From Xiphias gladius (Eukaryota > Chordata > Actinopteri > Istiophoriformes > Xiphiidae): a stretch of 64,000 nt of DNA. The notes beneath the pieces were generated by a model. It saw only the letters and a list, made by a program, of their open reading frames with translations, ran no database searches and was not told the DNA's origin. Location of the stretch: contig NC_053407.1 of NCBI RefSeq assembly GCF_016859285.1, forward strand, positions 25,601,857-25,665,856. The letters are read 5' to 3'. Shown here piece by piece: positions 1 through 11,090 of this stretch. A program made the position numbers and the translations under genes. Positions within the stretch are counted from its first letter, which is position 1, and each line of letters opens with the position of its first letter.

Positions 1-61
1 AGTCTGATTCTACTCCTAGGAATTTAGTATTCTGCACAACAAGTTAATGCCATCCAGCAGA

Positions 62-653
62 TTAGGGCTGCAACTAAAGATTATTTTTACCACGGATCAA
101 TCTGATGATTATTTCCTCAATCAGTAGATTAATCATTTTCAAAAACTGAAAAATGTCCATCATAGTTTTCCTCAGTCCTAGGTGAGGTCTTCAAAATTTC
201 TTACCAATTTTCTTTTGATCTACTTATTGATAAATTGGTGAATTGCTCCAGCTCTAAACAACACCGTAATGCTGGGAGATACAATTCACAGAAAATATGA
301 TTGAATCAATAAATGTTTTTTTTTTTTTTTTTTTTTTAAATACTCAGAAAATTGTACAGACTTTGGTTGTTGATACGTCCATCTCCCTATCATATACGTA
401 TTAGGCAAATGGGAAATGTTGCATGTGGAAAATGGGGACTAGATATGAAAATGAAGGAATGAAGGAAATGAAAACTAAAATGAAAGCAACAAATCCTGTC
501 ATATGAGAGCCTGGTGTCAGAGAATGTTTGGCATTTTGCACTATTTTTACTTGAAAAAGGACTAAACCAATTAATAGATTATCAAAAGTTATATTTATTT
601 ATAGTTTTGTGTTTTGCACCAATCGACTAATCGATTAATGTCTTCAACTCTAG
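62..653. repeat. Non-autonomous DNA transposon (MITE-like), near full length
   Basis: The left end reads TAGGGCTGCAACTAAAGATT and the right end is its imperfect inverted complement (GTCTTCAACTCTA). Inside each end are stacked ATTAATCG/CGATTAAT motifs. This is a dispersed teleost family that I recognise by its ends; hAT-like is my guess. About 590 bp with a poly-T run near 309-337. The same family recurs near 2070-2150, 5360-5420, 6520-6655, 9903-10266, 22100-22372 and 56935-56990. A clean 8-bp target duplication is not visible; AGATT lies on both sides. Confidence 0.65.
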
Positions 654-799
654 ATTCTAGTTATATTTTTGACTTGTCGGATAACTTTTACTACATTTTC
701 TTACTTTCAGGGTTCCATAAGAGACATCGGTATTTCTAAAAGTCAGGCTACAGCCCTGTACGAGATGAGTAAAGTGCAGTGGTGGAAAGTGATATGCAA

Positions 800-960
800 G
801 TACGCACTGTATCCTCAAGTACTATACTTAGGTACAGTTTCGAGATCCTTCTACTTTACCTGAGTGTTTCCATTTCAAGCTAGTTTATACTTCGACTCCA
901 CTACAATTCAGGAGGAAATACTGGGGAAGGGGCCACTCTGCACAGTGAGTACTTTAACTT
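800..960. repeat. Fragment of the GTGGTGGAAG repeat family
   Basis: The wording (ACTTTACCTGAGTGTTTCC, then TTTATACTTCGACTCCACTAC) matches the internal part of a common fish repeat that has GGTGGAAG ends and many AAGTAAAAGTAC-like motifs. Other copies here are near 1664-1870, 14393-14885, 33355-33470, 51020-51335, 51685-51880 and 52740-53270. Confidence 0.5.
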
Positions 961-1339
961 TCGGTACTTTCAGTATGTTTTGATGCTCATACTAATGTGC
1001 TTGTAGACTAAGTATTGCAGAGTGCTATAAGCAAAACACACAACAACGCAGCAGGACTTCAGTGAGTGGAGGCACCACTAGCATCTCACATCGCCGTCAA
1101 ACGTTTTGTTTAAAGTACGAAGCGAGACGCAGTGCGTTTACGTTTCGCTTTGGAGTCACAAACTAGCGGCCACGTTTTGCAGGGAATTGATTGAGTCTGT
1201 CGTTACAGAGCTGGGCGCCTGAGCCTTGCTGTGGTACGCACAGCATGGGCCTTTTATTACAGCTCAGTAGCCAGATAAGTCACTGAACACACAGGGAGGT
1301 CAAAGTCATAGCTGACACGTTCACCGGACTTGTCCTTAC

Positions 1340-1360
1340 CCGGGCGTGGACGGTGCCCAT
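1340..1360 (-). CDS. samm50: samm50, first coding exon (partial gene)
   Basis: Reading the minus strand from the ATG at 1360-1358 gives MGTVHAR, followed at once by a GTAAGG donor (from 1339). Vertebrate SAMM50 starts with exactly these seven residues. SAMM50 is the mitochondrial outer-membrane beta-barrel insertase (SAM complex) and also organises cristae through MICOS. The next exons should lie to the left and I find none in positions 1-1339, so the gene leaves the window. The surrounding 1070-1550 block is rich in CG dinucleotides and fits a promoter with 5' UTR. SAMM50 adjoins PNPLA3 in human, and pnpla3-like genes lie about 24 kb away here, which supports the call. Seven residues is little evidence by itself. 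Confidence 0.65.
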
Positions 1361-3380
1361 GCTGAGCTTCGCGGCGCGTTGTCCCGGTAAACGTGGGCGA
1401 AAACTTTGTGCGGAGAGCAAACTAATTTAACTAATTTAACCTACAAGCAACCGGAGAAAGGCGAAGGAGCTCCGTAGAAGGAGGCGGCCATGTCACTTCC
1501 TAACCACGCCTCCTGCTGGTGCGCGTTCAACGCGCCAACGCTGCAAAATCCGAAACGATGAAAAGAAAATTAAACACATTATAAATAAATGCATACAACA
1601 CTATTTCCACATCTACAACCACTACTTTTATTATTACGTTATATTAAATCATGTCATATTGTCAGTGGTGGAATATAACTAAGTACATTCACTCCAATAT
1701 TGTACCGAATACAGTACTTCCTACTTACTTTACTTGAGTAATTCCATTATATAACACCTGATACTCATAGTCCACCACATTTCAGAGGGAAATATGTTTA
1801 GTCCACTACATTCATGTGATGGCTATGGTCACTGTTTAGAAAATTACTGGCCAACTGTTATTATGATCCTTAAAGTAATTGTTCCTGTAAAGATGCTAAA
1901 ACATTTCACGGTTCCAGATTTTTAAATGGAAAAGATTTGCCGATTTTCCTCTTGATAATTTTAATAATTGTGAAGTTTGGACCAGGTAAGAGAAAACAAG
2001 CATTGTGAATGTTTCACTCTGGGCTCTGGGTAACTGTGATGGGCATTTCTCACAATTTTTTGAATTTTTACAAACCAAGCAATCTATTGATTAATCAAGA
2101 AAATAATCAGGAGATTAATCCAGACTGAAAATAATAATTAGTTGCAGTAGTAAAACAGTTTTTTTCTTTGATAGTCATATAATGGAAGATACAAACACAA
2201 ACCAAAGTTGTATTACTTTATTATTTATTACTATATACAGTATATTGTAGGAGAAAATGTTATATTTACCAGAGTAATCATTATCATTATCATACATTGT
2301 GTTTGTAGTCTTTGCTTATGTTTTTGACGTTCTTACTGTGAGTGTTTAGGCCTAAAGAGTGACGAGGTCAAAAAGGTCACGAGTGTCCATGCTTGACGTG
2401 ACATGGGCAGCCTCAGAGATAATCCCCATGGTCATTTTGAGGAGTCAACGAACACATGTTCTTGGTAGGTGAAAACCTTTTTTTTTTTTTTCAATATATG
2501 AGCAAAAAGGGAAAATCATCCATCAGAACCCTGAGCTAGGATGTGGTCTTCACAACCTCCAGTTGTAAGAGGAAAATGTAGTAGCAAAATCCCAAGAAAT
2601 GTACTCTGTGTGCCAAGGTATATGAAGAATATACTCTGTGTGTTACAGTATAGACCACAATGTATTGGACATTGATTTTAACTTTTAACATTGATTTCAA
2701 TGATAATCAGACTCAATCATTGGGCTTGCAGTGAGTAATAGAAGTAATGTGATTAATCTGAATAACGAAAATGATTGTTATAATACACAGTTTGGAAATA
2801 TTAAAGTTTAAAAAAAATATGGCCTAAGACACCTAGGAGATAGTGGTGTCAGGAGGTACCCAGACTTACCCAGGCAGGCCGGGAGAGTTAGGGATTTTCC
2901 AAAGAGACTGACACCATTATTTCCAGGTGGATATGGAAGATGTAACCAAATATGGAAACTATGACATCATTATTTCCTGATGAAGTGAAGTTAATTTTTT
3001 ATAAAAAGAAGGTGGAGAACCCACCAGCAAGGAGGAGCGATTTGGGGTATAAAAAAATGATGTATAGCTATGCTTAATTCAGTTGGTTTCCGAGGCTAAC
3101 TCGGGTTTATTTCTCGTGAAAGAATGAACTCTATTGTATTGAACTCTGATCATCTCCAGTGAGTGTTCGTGAACTCTTTGACACTCTAGTAACTCTTCAC
3201 CTTCACTAAAGTTAAGTTTTGAAAGAGAGGTCCAGAGATACACTCTGGCCCTGATCTGGGCATGTTTTTCTCAAACAAAAATCCACCACAATATACACTC
3301 TCAATTACAACATCCAGATGCATTTCAGCATTATAACACTGAATAAATAACATCAGCTGAGTGGAAGAAAACATCAAAGT
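1361..3380. other. Intergenic: samm50 promoter side and repeats
   Basis: The first 150-200 bp are CG-rich and probably promoter of the minus-strand gene on the left. 1664-1870 is a degraded copy of the GGTGGAAG repeat family and 2070-2150 a piece of the MITE family seen at 62-653. The remainder is AT-rich and the 3' UTR of efcab10 must lie in its right part. No coding exon is recognised; a 60-codon minus frame near 1896-2078 is not supported. Confidence 0.5.
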
Positions 3381-5143
3381 TCACAGTTGTTCATATGTTG
3401 CTGAGCATCTCTGCAGGCCTTGCATCCTGTAACAACAAAATGGGATAAACATTTCCTTCATAATATGGTAAATTTTAAAATGCTTGTGAATATTGTCTTT
3501 GTCATGCTGTTTAGATTTGACAAGCTTCCCTTACGCTTCTGTTTTGAACGTCTCATGAGTAATTCTGTCTTCATTTACTCCATCCGGACATTCATTAATG
3601 TCTTTTATGCCCAGTGTGGTCAGTGCTGTGGGGGGGGGGACAAAACATTGCTGTCATAATATTAAATTTTGTTGTGGGCTTTGAAGTGATAATTGGATGA
3701 ATTAAAAGTACCTATAGGTGATGAATGAATAAACACGCTACATCATATGAAATATTGTAAGTATAACTAGTGGTTCTAGTACAGAAAAAGTGAATACATA
3801 CAGTATATGGAAAAATGAATGCATGAAAATATTGTTTATTGTTTTCTCTGGTGACCTTTGAATTATGTAGCCAATATAAATAACAATGATGCAGTTAATT
3901 ATAATGAGAGTGTGTGCAGTGTCAGTCCCTCTACCAAAGAAAGTCTTAAAGTGTCCATGTTCTGTGCTCACCGTGCTTGTATTGTGCAAAAGTGATGTAT
4001 TTTTGATTAGTGGGGTCCAGTATCCCAAAGACTGCATCCAGGTTGGACTTGTTGAACAGATTCGCCCCTTTCACGCCACTCTGTTGAGAAATCTTCAGCT
4101 GTTCCAGCTGCTCAACAAGGAACTCTCTGGGTTTCTCTGAATGAAAGAATCAATCAAAATACATCGACAGATCAATGCTATTAAGGTAGTGAAGGTTGAA
4201 ATACAGAATGCTTTAGGGAAAGTTCAGAGGGAAAATTCGGAAAAAAAGCAACAAAATGGAACCTAATATGAACAGTAATTAGTAAAAATGTAGCGATACA
4301 AAATTGATATTTAGTTAAATACACTTTACATACAATATCAACACTTAGTTATCTCAACTGGATGACTATTTGTGCTGTGTTAATAGGTGTAAGTAGCAAC
4401 CTCAAAATGTAAGACACACTACAGAAGAAGACACCATGTTTTATGTTTAGTTGTGACATTTTCAGCTTATATTTTAGGTTATAGACTTCTCCTTAAGGTC
4501 TAACCATTAGAACTGTAGATTATATACACTCAGTTGTCAGTTTATTAGGTACACCTAGCTAAAACTAATGCAATCTAATACAACAGTCCTGCAATAAAAT
4601 TTCCCTTCATTAAGATTATAATGTTCAGTTTTTATTTAAACTGTTTTAGAGAGGTGAACTTTATGAGTATTTTAAAGGATGTAGTTTGTGGTGCTGCTGA
4701 CCTGTATTCACCCTGACCTCGCGGATATAAATGGGGTGGACAAAATAAAAGAAAGATCTGTCAGTATTATGCACACATACTGTACATTCAGTTTGCAGCG
4801 ACACCTATTTTAAACAGTTTCAACAAAAAACTGAACAGCACAGATCCAATCCAGCACAGATGCAGTTCAGTAAGGTAGATTTGCGTCTGAAAAGCTAACC
4901 ACGAAAGCTGTTATGGTCTTTTAGTTACCTTGGTATGTGTGTTATAATTTGAGCTCGATCGCTAGCTATTGCGAAAACGTAGTGTTTTTCAGCACAGTGT
5001 GTTCTAATGTTGTGTCTAAAACAGAGAAATAAGCTCTAACCGGGTCTGTGAAAGAAAAGCATGCTGGTCAGGTAGTCCATGAGCTCGATTATTTTGTGTT
5101 TTTTGAGATAATCGGCGGCGTCTTCTTCTCTCTGCGTCGCCAT
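3381..5143 (-). CDS. efcab10: efcab10, EF-hand calcium-binding domain protein 10 (4 exons, complete)
   Basis: Exons on the minus strand are 5143-5041, 4136-3972, 3625-3535 and 3426-3381, joined in frame to give 134 residues. The start is ATG at 5143. The N-terminal part carries a dimerisation-docking-like helix (KHKIIELMDYLTSMLFF, about residues 15-31), then FLVEQLEQLKIS, then a degenerate EF-hand-type region (LDPTNQKYITFAQYKHALTT) and a C-terminal ITHETFKTEAMQGLQ helix. This order and wording match vertebrate EFCAB10, a small protein of unknown biochemical role, thought to be linked to cilia because of its docking-like helix (family inference). All three introns have GT-AG ends. The canonical Asp ligands of an EF loop are mostly missing, so calcium binding is doubtful. 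Intron 1 holds a dispersed repeat. Confidence 0.88.
4527..4650. repeat. Dispersed repeat (TCAGTTTATTAGGTACACC family)
   Basis: The text CACTCAGTTGTCAGTTTATT, AGGTACACCTAGCTAAAACTA and a following TTAAGATTATAATG...CAGTTTTTATTTAAAC recur with small changes at 18126-18250. Two copies 13.5 kb apart with the same order of motifs show a dispersed element. The class is not clear. It sits in intron 1 of efcab10. Confidence 0.6.
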
Positions 5144-7258
5144 CCTTTACCAATTCACTTTTGTTTAAACCTGTTGCTATGATACGCGACGTCCAACCGT
5201 TGCGGCGCGCGCAGACACACTTGTTTGTACTTCTTTATACTTGTGAGGTCCCTCGCCGAACATCCGGTAATGAGTGACCCCAACGGTTGCCCGGACGCTA
5301 ACCTGCTACCAAGTCATTGCTTGTATTATGATTAAAAACAAATAATGATGTATTCTTCATGAGGGCTGTAACTGAGAATTATTTTCATGACTGATCAATC
5401 TCAAAATATTTCTATAAGGGACAGTGTGGCTCGCTTAGTGCGTTTAGATAGGTACGACAGTTCTTTGAAAAACGATCTAATATCGTTACGCAGTATTTAT
5501 GTTTTTAACGGCCTTTAAGAAACCCCATTTCCCATAAGCCCTAGACGTTCGCGACGGCTCCACAACAGAGGCGAGCCCGTCAGCAGGGCAGTGAGCAATG
5601 AACGCAGCAGAAGTTTCTGAAAAGCAGAGATAACAACTAGAAAGTTAAAAACAAAAACAAAAAAAGTGAGTTTTATGGATATGGGCGCGACCACGTTACA
5701 ATGACGTAAGTAACCGCGCTGCCAGGCTTGTAGTTTCCGTCGTGGGAGTTGTAGTTTTTTTTTCTGTGCACACGCAGTGATTATCGTTACACTCTGTTAA
5801 AATAATGGAAGAAAATTAAAAAAGGATCGCAGTTCAAATTTTTTTTTTAATTTTTTTTTTTTAATAAAGACTGGTAAAAGAAACGCTACGTGAGAGTTAC
5901 TGAAGCTCGTGGAACAGAGGTTAGCGCTCAAGCTCCTCAAAGGTGAGTATGTCCCAGTTTTCTATGATAGGAAGCTCAACATCTGTGTTTTTTTTTTCTT
6001 TTACTGTTGGTCGGACAAAAAAAGCAATTTGTACATGTTAACTTGGGCCTCAGAGAGTATTCATGAGCCCTTTTCACTATTTTTGACAATTTATACACTG
6101 GAAAAAAATCAACTATTAAAGAAAATAATTGTCAGACTTGTGCATGATGAAAATGAAATGGTTGCAGTCTTACAGTTCTCTTATGATGGAATAATAATAA
6201 TTAGCCTTAAGTTTTCTTTGTGTTATTGACTTGGCGCTTGATGAAACTTTATAAAAAACGACCACAATAAAAATTAAAACAACTTAGTTCTTAATAGATT
6301 CTGACAGAGTGTGACTACAAGATTGGGGATGGAGGACCCGTCACAGGTGATATTGTACTTCGGTGGTGTGAATTTCTGACAAATTTTTAATTAATCAAAT
6401 TATGTAGACAGAAATAATATGGAGGGAACCTGGGGCTTTTGTGGACCCTGGGCAGTAGCCCGCTTTGCCCAATTCATAACTCAGCCTTGCAAAGGTCATG
6501 TCTTCATGTGTCTTCTTTTGTCTGACCAACAGTCCAAAACCCAAAGATATTTAAATTGCAATGACAAAATACAGAAAAAAAAGCATCAAATCTCCCCCAT
6601 TTTAAAGGCTGCAAACAAAGAACATTTTTGCTTGATAAATTATTTTAAATATTAACGGGAACACTTTACGTCCCCCAGTTTAGTATTTATAACCAGTATA
6701 CAAACATCAAATGCTTGAATATTTCTTATAAAGGTTTCACCAGATTGGTAACTATCAAAATTGTTGAAGATTAATTTAGAAGGTTTTGTGAATATTTCTG
6801 TATAGAATATTTACCAAAAAATACTGCTAAACTTTTAGTTTATTTTTATTTAAAATACATTTTGTCTGCTTGGTCGAAACCATCAACTACTTATTGACTT
6901 TAGCAAAGTTGCTGTGTGTTCATAAAGTTTTCTTTTACTCTTATATATTTCATCACTCCTTCTAAAAATGCAAACACATTCAAAAAGGATGAAGAGGTGT
7001 ATTAACAACAGATGGATACAACTAGTTGTATAAACAAAACAATCGTGTTCCAGATAAGATCCTTAACCATCCTTAAGCATTTGACTCCACTTCTGTTTGT
7101 TCCATTGGGAAAAAAAAACAAACACATAAGATATCCATTTGCAGATGTCCCAGAAATGACTCTACTCCCAGGCACGTTTCAGCCTCTAGCAGTGAGCAAA
7201 GACTGGACACGGTCTGCTCGATTGAGTGTCCATCGCACGGAGGTTGTATAATTCCACA
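5144..7258. other. Intergenic between efcab10 and uqcc6
   Basis: Positions 5150-5300 are CG-rich and are probably the efcab10 promoter. Repeat pieces include a short MITE fragment at about 5360-5420 and its internal part at 6520-6655 (TGACCAACAGTCCAAAACCC and what follows). A possible 5' splice site (CTCAAAG/GTGAGTATG, at 5942) ends a stretch that could be an untranslated exon on the plus strand, but no coding partner exon is found. The 106-codon plus frame at 5909-6229 is low complexity and not credible. The 3' UTR of uqcc6 lies at the right end. Confidence 0.45.
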
Positions 7259-7923
7259 TCAGTCCACCTTTTGTTCTGCTTTAAGCTGCTGTAGTGCAGC
7301 AGCCGCTTCTTCTTTGACTTTGTAACCCAGCAGTTCTGTCTGAAGCTCCCCAGGCTTTGGTGGGATCTCTGGTATACTCTGAAAAAAACAGCAAGCACTG
7401 TTAAGCACACACTGAAAAACTGGGCTATTTGGTTGGGTGGTGTTGTATTTTTTTAGAATTCCCATGCATTATTGGTGAACTATTGATAATATGACATAAA
7501 TCAACATATTTTTCAGCAGCTACACTGAAATTTGAGCCCTCTCAAACACTAACAGTAATAATCTGTTTTTTGGAACTGATTCTGACACAGTAGTGCGAGA
7601 TGGATTGAAGCAGATGGGTATGTACATCACTGGTGATGTTTTTTTTTTTTTTTTTTGTAGTGTCCAAACTTTTCAAAAACATGGAAATGATCATCATAAT
7701 TATTTCAACACATCCTAATATTTTGCAGACTTGTTTATTGATTTCATCTACAGAGCATCTACAGAAAACACAGACAGATCACTGTGGGGAAAAAAAGGTT
7801 TATTCTGTCCCTCACCAGATCAGGTAGGTAGTACTGATGGACGACCTGTGCTCCTGCAAACATGGCCAGTACACTTGATCCAAACATCCTCAGGTACCTT
7901 GGCCAAGACACACCGGCTGGCAT
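7259..7923 (-). CDS. uqcc6: uqcc6 / brawnin, complex III assembly micropeptide (2 coding exons)
   Basis: Coding exons are 7923-7816 and 7378-7259, joined in phase 0, giving 75 residues. The protein begins MPAGVSWPRYLRMFGSSVLA, has one hydrophobic membrane segment (about residues 10-27), then VVHQYYLPDL and IPEIPPKPGELQTELLG. These match the vertebrate micropeptide BRAWNIN/UQCC6 (C12orf73 in human, 71 residues). It sits in the inner mitochondrial membrane and is needed to assemble the cytochrome bc1 complex. The ATG is 19 nt into an exon whose acceptor (TTTTTCCAG) ends at 7943. An upstream untranslated exon ends at the donor AAACAAG/GTAAGAT (8388). The gene is head-to-head with tdg copy 1, as in other vertebrates where UQCC6 and TDG are neighbours. 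The C-terminus is a little longer than the human one and Ala/Gln-rich. Confidence 0.93.
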
Positions 7924-8388
7924 CTTCACAGACTTCCTCAAGCTGGAAAAAGAGAGAAAGAGATCGGGATACAAATCACAACTATATGCCAGAAAGGAGC
8001 ATCTTTGTCTGCTCCCCTTTTTAATTTGTTGCCAAGTAGAACATGTCAAATTCTTTACTTGCTGAATAAAAGTGTTATTATCTGCTAAAACTGTAAAATA
8101 ATGCCTCATATTCAGGACCATGCCTCATATCACTGGAAACTGAATTCAAGGATCCGGTATAAACAGCTACTGTAGGTGTAGGTCACCATAAGGGTTTTCT
8201 AGGTAAGTAAAGACCACTATTTTAATACCACATGTACAGTGTATGATTGCAAACACATGCACAGTGGATCTATCCACTAACACCGAGGCTACTGACTGTT
8301 TGTTAGCCCTGTTGTAACAGATACCAAAAATAACACACAATTGTGACAGAGCAACAGATACATAAAGTGACACTGTTAAAATCTTACC

Positions 8389-9240
8389 TTGTTTATTTCA
8401 CTGTCATTTAAATAAGTAGCCGCAAAATGAAGCTCTCACCATCTTTAACACAAGTGTCACCTAGGTCGTGCTGTTTAGCTAACACGGAGATGGTTTAGGA
8501 AATGAGGGCACTCACTCTGCCTCTATTTGCAGACACCACAAACGTTAAGATTTCATTTCCCTGCGCCCGCTCATGCATTTGTTGGCTTCGCTTTTGTGAA
8601 TTTATTGGTAGAGGTGGATTGCGATCACGTTTTACGCTTCAATGATTAAAAAAAGCCCACTTGCTTTCTATCCCAATACGTTGAGTCTGCATCTAATATT
8701 AGTATTTTTTGTATCTTATTTGTTTTTATTGAACAGCTAACCTCGCTAGCTGCATATTGCGCGTCTTACATTGTTGTACTAGTTTAAGTCATGTAAATCA
8801 GGGTAGTTTAAAAAAAAAAAAAAAAAAAAGAGTAAACGATACTCTAGAAGGCCCGGTTATGGGATTTTCACCAATTGTGTACTTTGAAATCGTCCTGTTT
8901 TTAACGGTGGAGTTGTACGCTTCGCGACAACACGCGATCTTTGACCGCTGCGTTCGTCTACTTTTTAAATTCGCGCTGGTGCTTTCACACGCACGAGCTC
9001 TGTCGCCCCCTAGTGGTGGTCCGCAACGTCTGTGTAACGTGCACTGTGAACCAGATCGTATTTTGCGTCGTTTGGATCAGCACAAAAATCAGCACCGTTT
9101 TCCTTATTAATTATCGACCGTTGGCGCTAATAGTTTAGTGGCGGGACGCGACGAGGCATGCACCTCCTAACCACGGGGTGGCGCTAAGGCCTCACTCAAC
9201 CTGAGCAAGAGGAAGCGTCTAGCGTTTAAATGGTCTTTGT
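8389..9240. promoter_or_regulatory. Likely shared promoter region of uqcc6 (-) and tdg copy 1 (+)
   Basis: This gap separates the untranslated first exon of uqcc6 (ending at 8388 on the minus strand) from the untranslated first exon of tdg copy 1 (about 9240-9303). It is CG-richer than the flanks, especially 8880-9200. There is no strong TATA box. A poly-A run lies at 8812-8829. The ORFs seen here overlap in several frames and look accidental. Promoter function is inferred from position only. Confidence 0.45.
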
Positions 9241-9553
9241 GTTGGGAGGATACCCAGCACCCCGTCTCCTTATTTGAAAACTAAAGAACAAAATGTATGA
9301 CAGGTATGTTAGTTTACTCACATACCTTTATGTCTCGTTAATTTATCGGTCAGTTGCGGTTTCAACGCAGCTGTAAGCACTGCGTACTGTTGTTAGCTTA
9401 CTGTTAGTTAAGCCCCTCCACCTTCCTGTCTTCTTTGTGCTGGCAATGTTACTGTATGTGCTTTAATCTCCACACAGCTCATGTTTCCATTGTGTATAGA
9501 TGCATCTGGCAGCACAATAAATGTCAATTTATTCAAATAAGTCAACAGTTAAG
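9240..9553 (+). other. tdg: tdg copy 1 5' UTR exons with a short upstream ORF
   Basis: An untranslated exon ends at 9303 (ATGACAG/GTATGTT) and the next starts after the acceptor CACACAG (9471-9477), running into the coding ATG at 9554. The ATG at 9294 near the end of the first exon is spliced into a ten-codon upstream ORF that stops at TAG inside the second exon, ahead of the true start. The left edge (transcription start) cannot be seen. Confidence 0.5.
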
Positions 9554-11056
9554 ATGGAGGAAAACGAGTACACATCACTGACGGTACCTACGGATTATTT
9601 TCAGCAGTGGTGAGTTGGTGTTGGAGGTGGCAGGTCCTGGGTTCTCATTTTCATGCATGAGATGGGAGAAAATAAATATCATTTGACACACGGTATCATA
9701 TGCATATCTGTATACTTTATATCTAGGCTTGTAGCAAGTGATAGTGCAATTATTAACGATAATAAAATGTTCCTGGGACTGGAAAGAGAGGCTACAAATG
9801 TAGGACTAATACTTTAAATTTTACGTACCCTGTGTTATATTTCGGGTATGTAATAATAAATGTTATAACTGACGGTTAATTTGACAGAGGGATGTTGCAC
9901 CATAGGGCTGCAATGATTAGTCAGTCGAAAAAAAATCAATCAGTAACTATTTTGATAATCGATTAATCGTGTCAGTCATTTTTCGAGCATAAATGCCAAA
10001 CATCGGCGGTTTCAGGCTTCTCAAATGTGGGGGCTCAAGGCTTTTTTTTTTTTTTTTTTTATCATGTATGTTACAAAATTAAATACTGTTGGGTGTAGGA
10101 CTGTTGGTCAGACAAATGTAGCTATTTAAAGTTGTGATGGCTGTTTTTCACTAGTTGTTTTTTTTTTTTTTTTTTTAATTTATCAGACTAAACGAGGAGT
10201 CTGTTAAGGGAGAAAGTAAGAAGCAGATTAATCGATAATGAAACTAATTTACAGTTGCAGCTCTAATGAATACACTGGAGCTGGTTTGACAGACTTAGAA
10301 GGACATTACATTACACCATCACTTGTTACAGGCTTTATAAATACACCCGCAGTGGCTCTTACTCATCCTATTTGCCAGTTGTCGTATGTATACAGCCGTA
10401 AAATAAACTCCTCACGTGTTTGATTTTATAGTCGACTTGATATCAATCACGGTCACAGTGTGTTTGCTATTGATTGATTGTGTCTTCATTCCATTCTAGA
10501 CAAAGTGAACAATAGATCAGCACGTGTAGTACGTAAACGGAGTACTTGACCTAGGTTATTTGATCAAAACAAATCAAATTGCCACAGTGAAGTTGCGGTG
10601 ATTGTAGTGCAGAGATTAAAAAGAGGTCTACATCAGCGCATGTGTGTTTGTAAGTATTGTGTGTTGTAAATTTTCCGCACCCATGTCTTCACGCACTGCA
10701 TTGAACACCAGACATCATTTGGCATTTCTTGCTGCGTCCGGGTCCGGTTTCACTTTCTACTTTTGCTCAACTTCCTCTCCCTTCTTTCTTTAACGTTCTT
10801 CTTCCTCCTCATCCTCTCCTCTTCTGTCATGCACCCTCTTCTTTTCCAGGTACCAGTCCAGCCAGCAGCACCCTGAGGCGCAGCATGTGACGCCATATCA
10901 CAACATGGGCCATTACACAGAAGGTCCCAGGGATGAGCCTGTCATGGCTGAGCTATCTGTCCACCGGGAGCCACCTCTTTACCAGGAACCTTTTTACCAG
11001 AACTACCACCCAGCCCAGAATCACTACCAGGAGCCGATGTACCAGCAGAACGTCAG

Positions 11057-11090
<34 letters not shown>

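Noticed and set aside
5909-6229. 106-codon plus frame
   Set aside because: AT-rich, Phe/Tyr/Lys-heavy, with a poly-T-derived Phe run; no family match.
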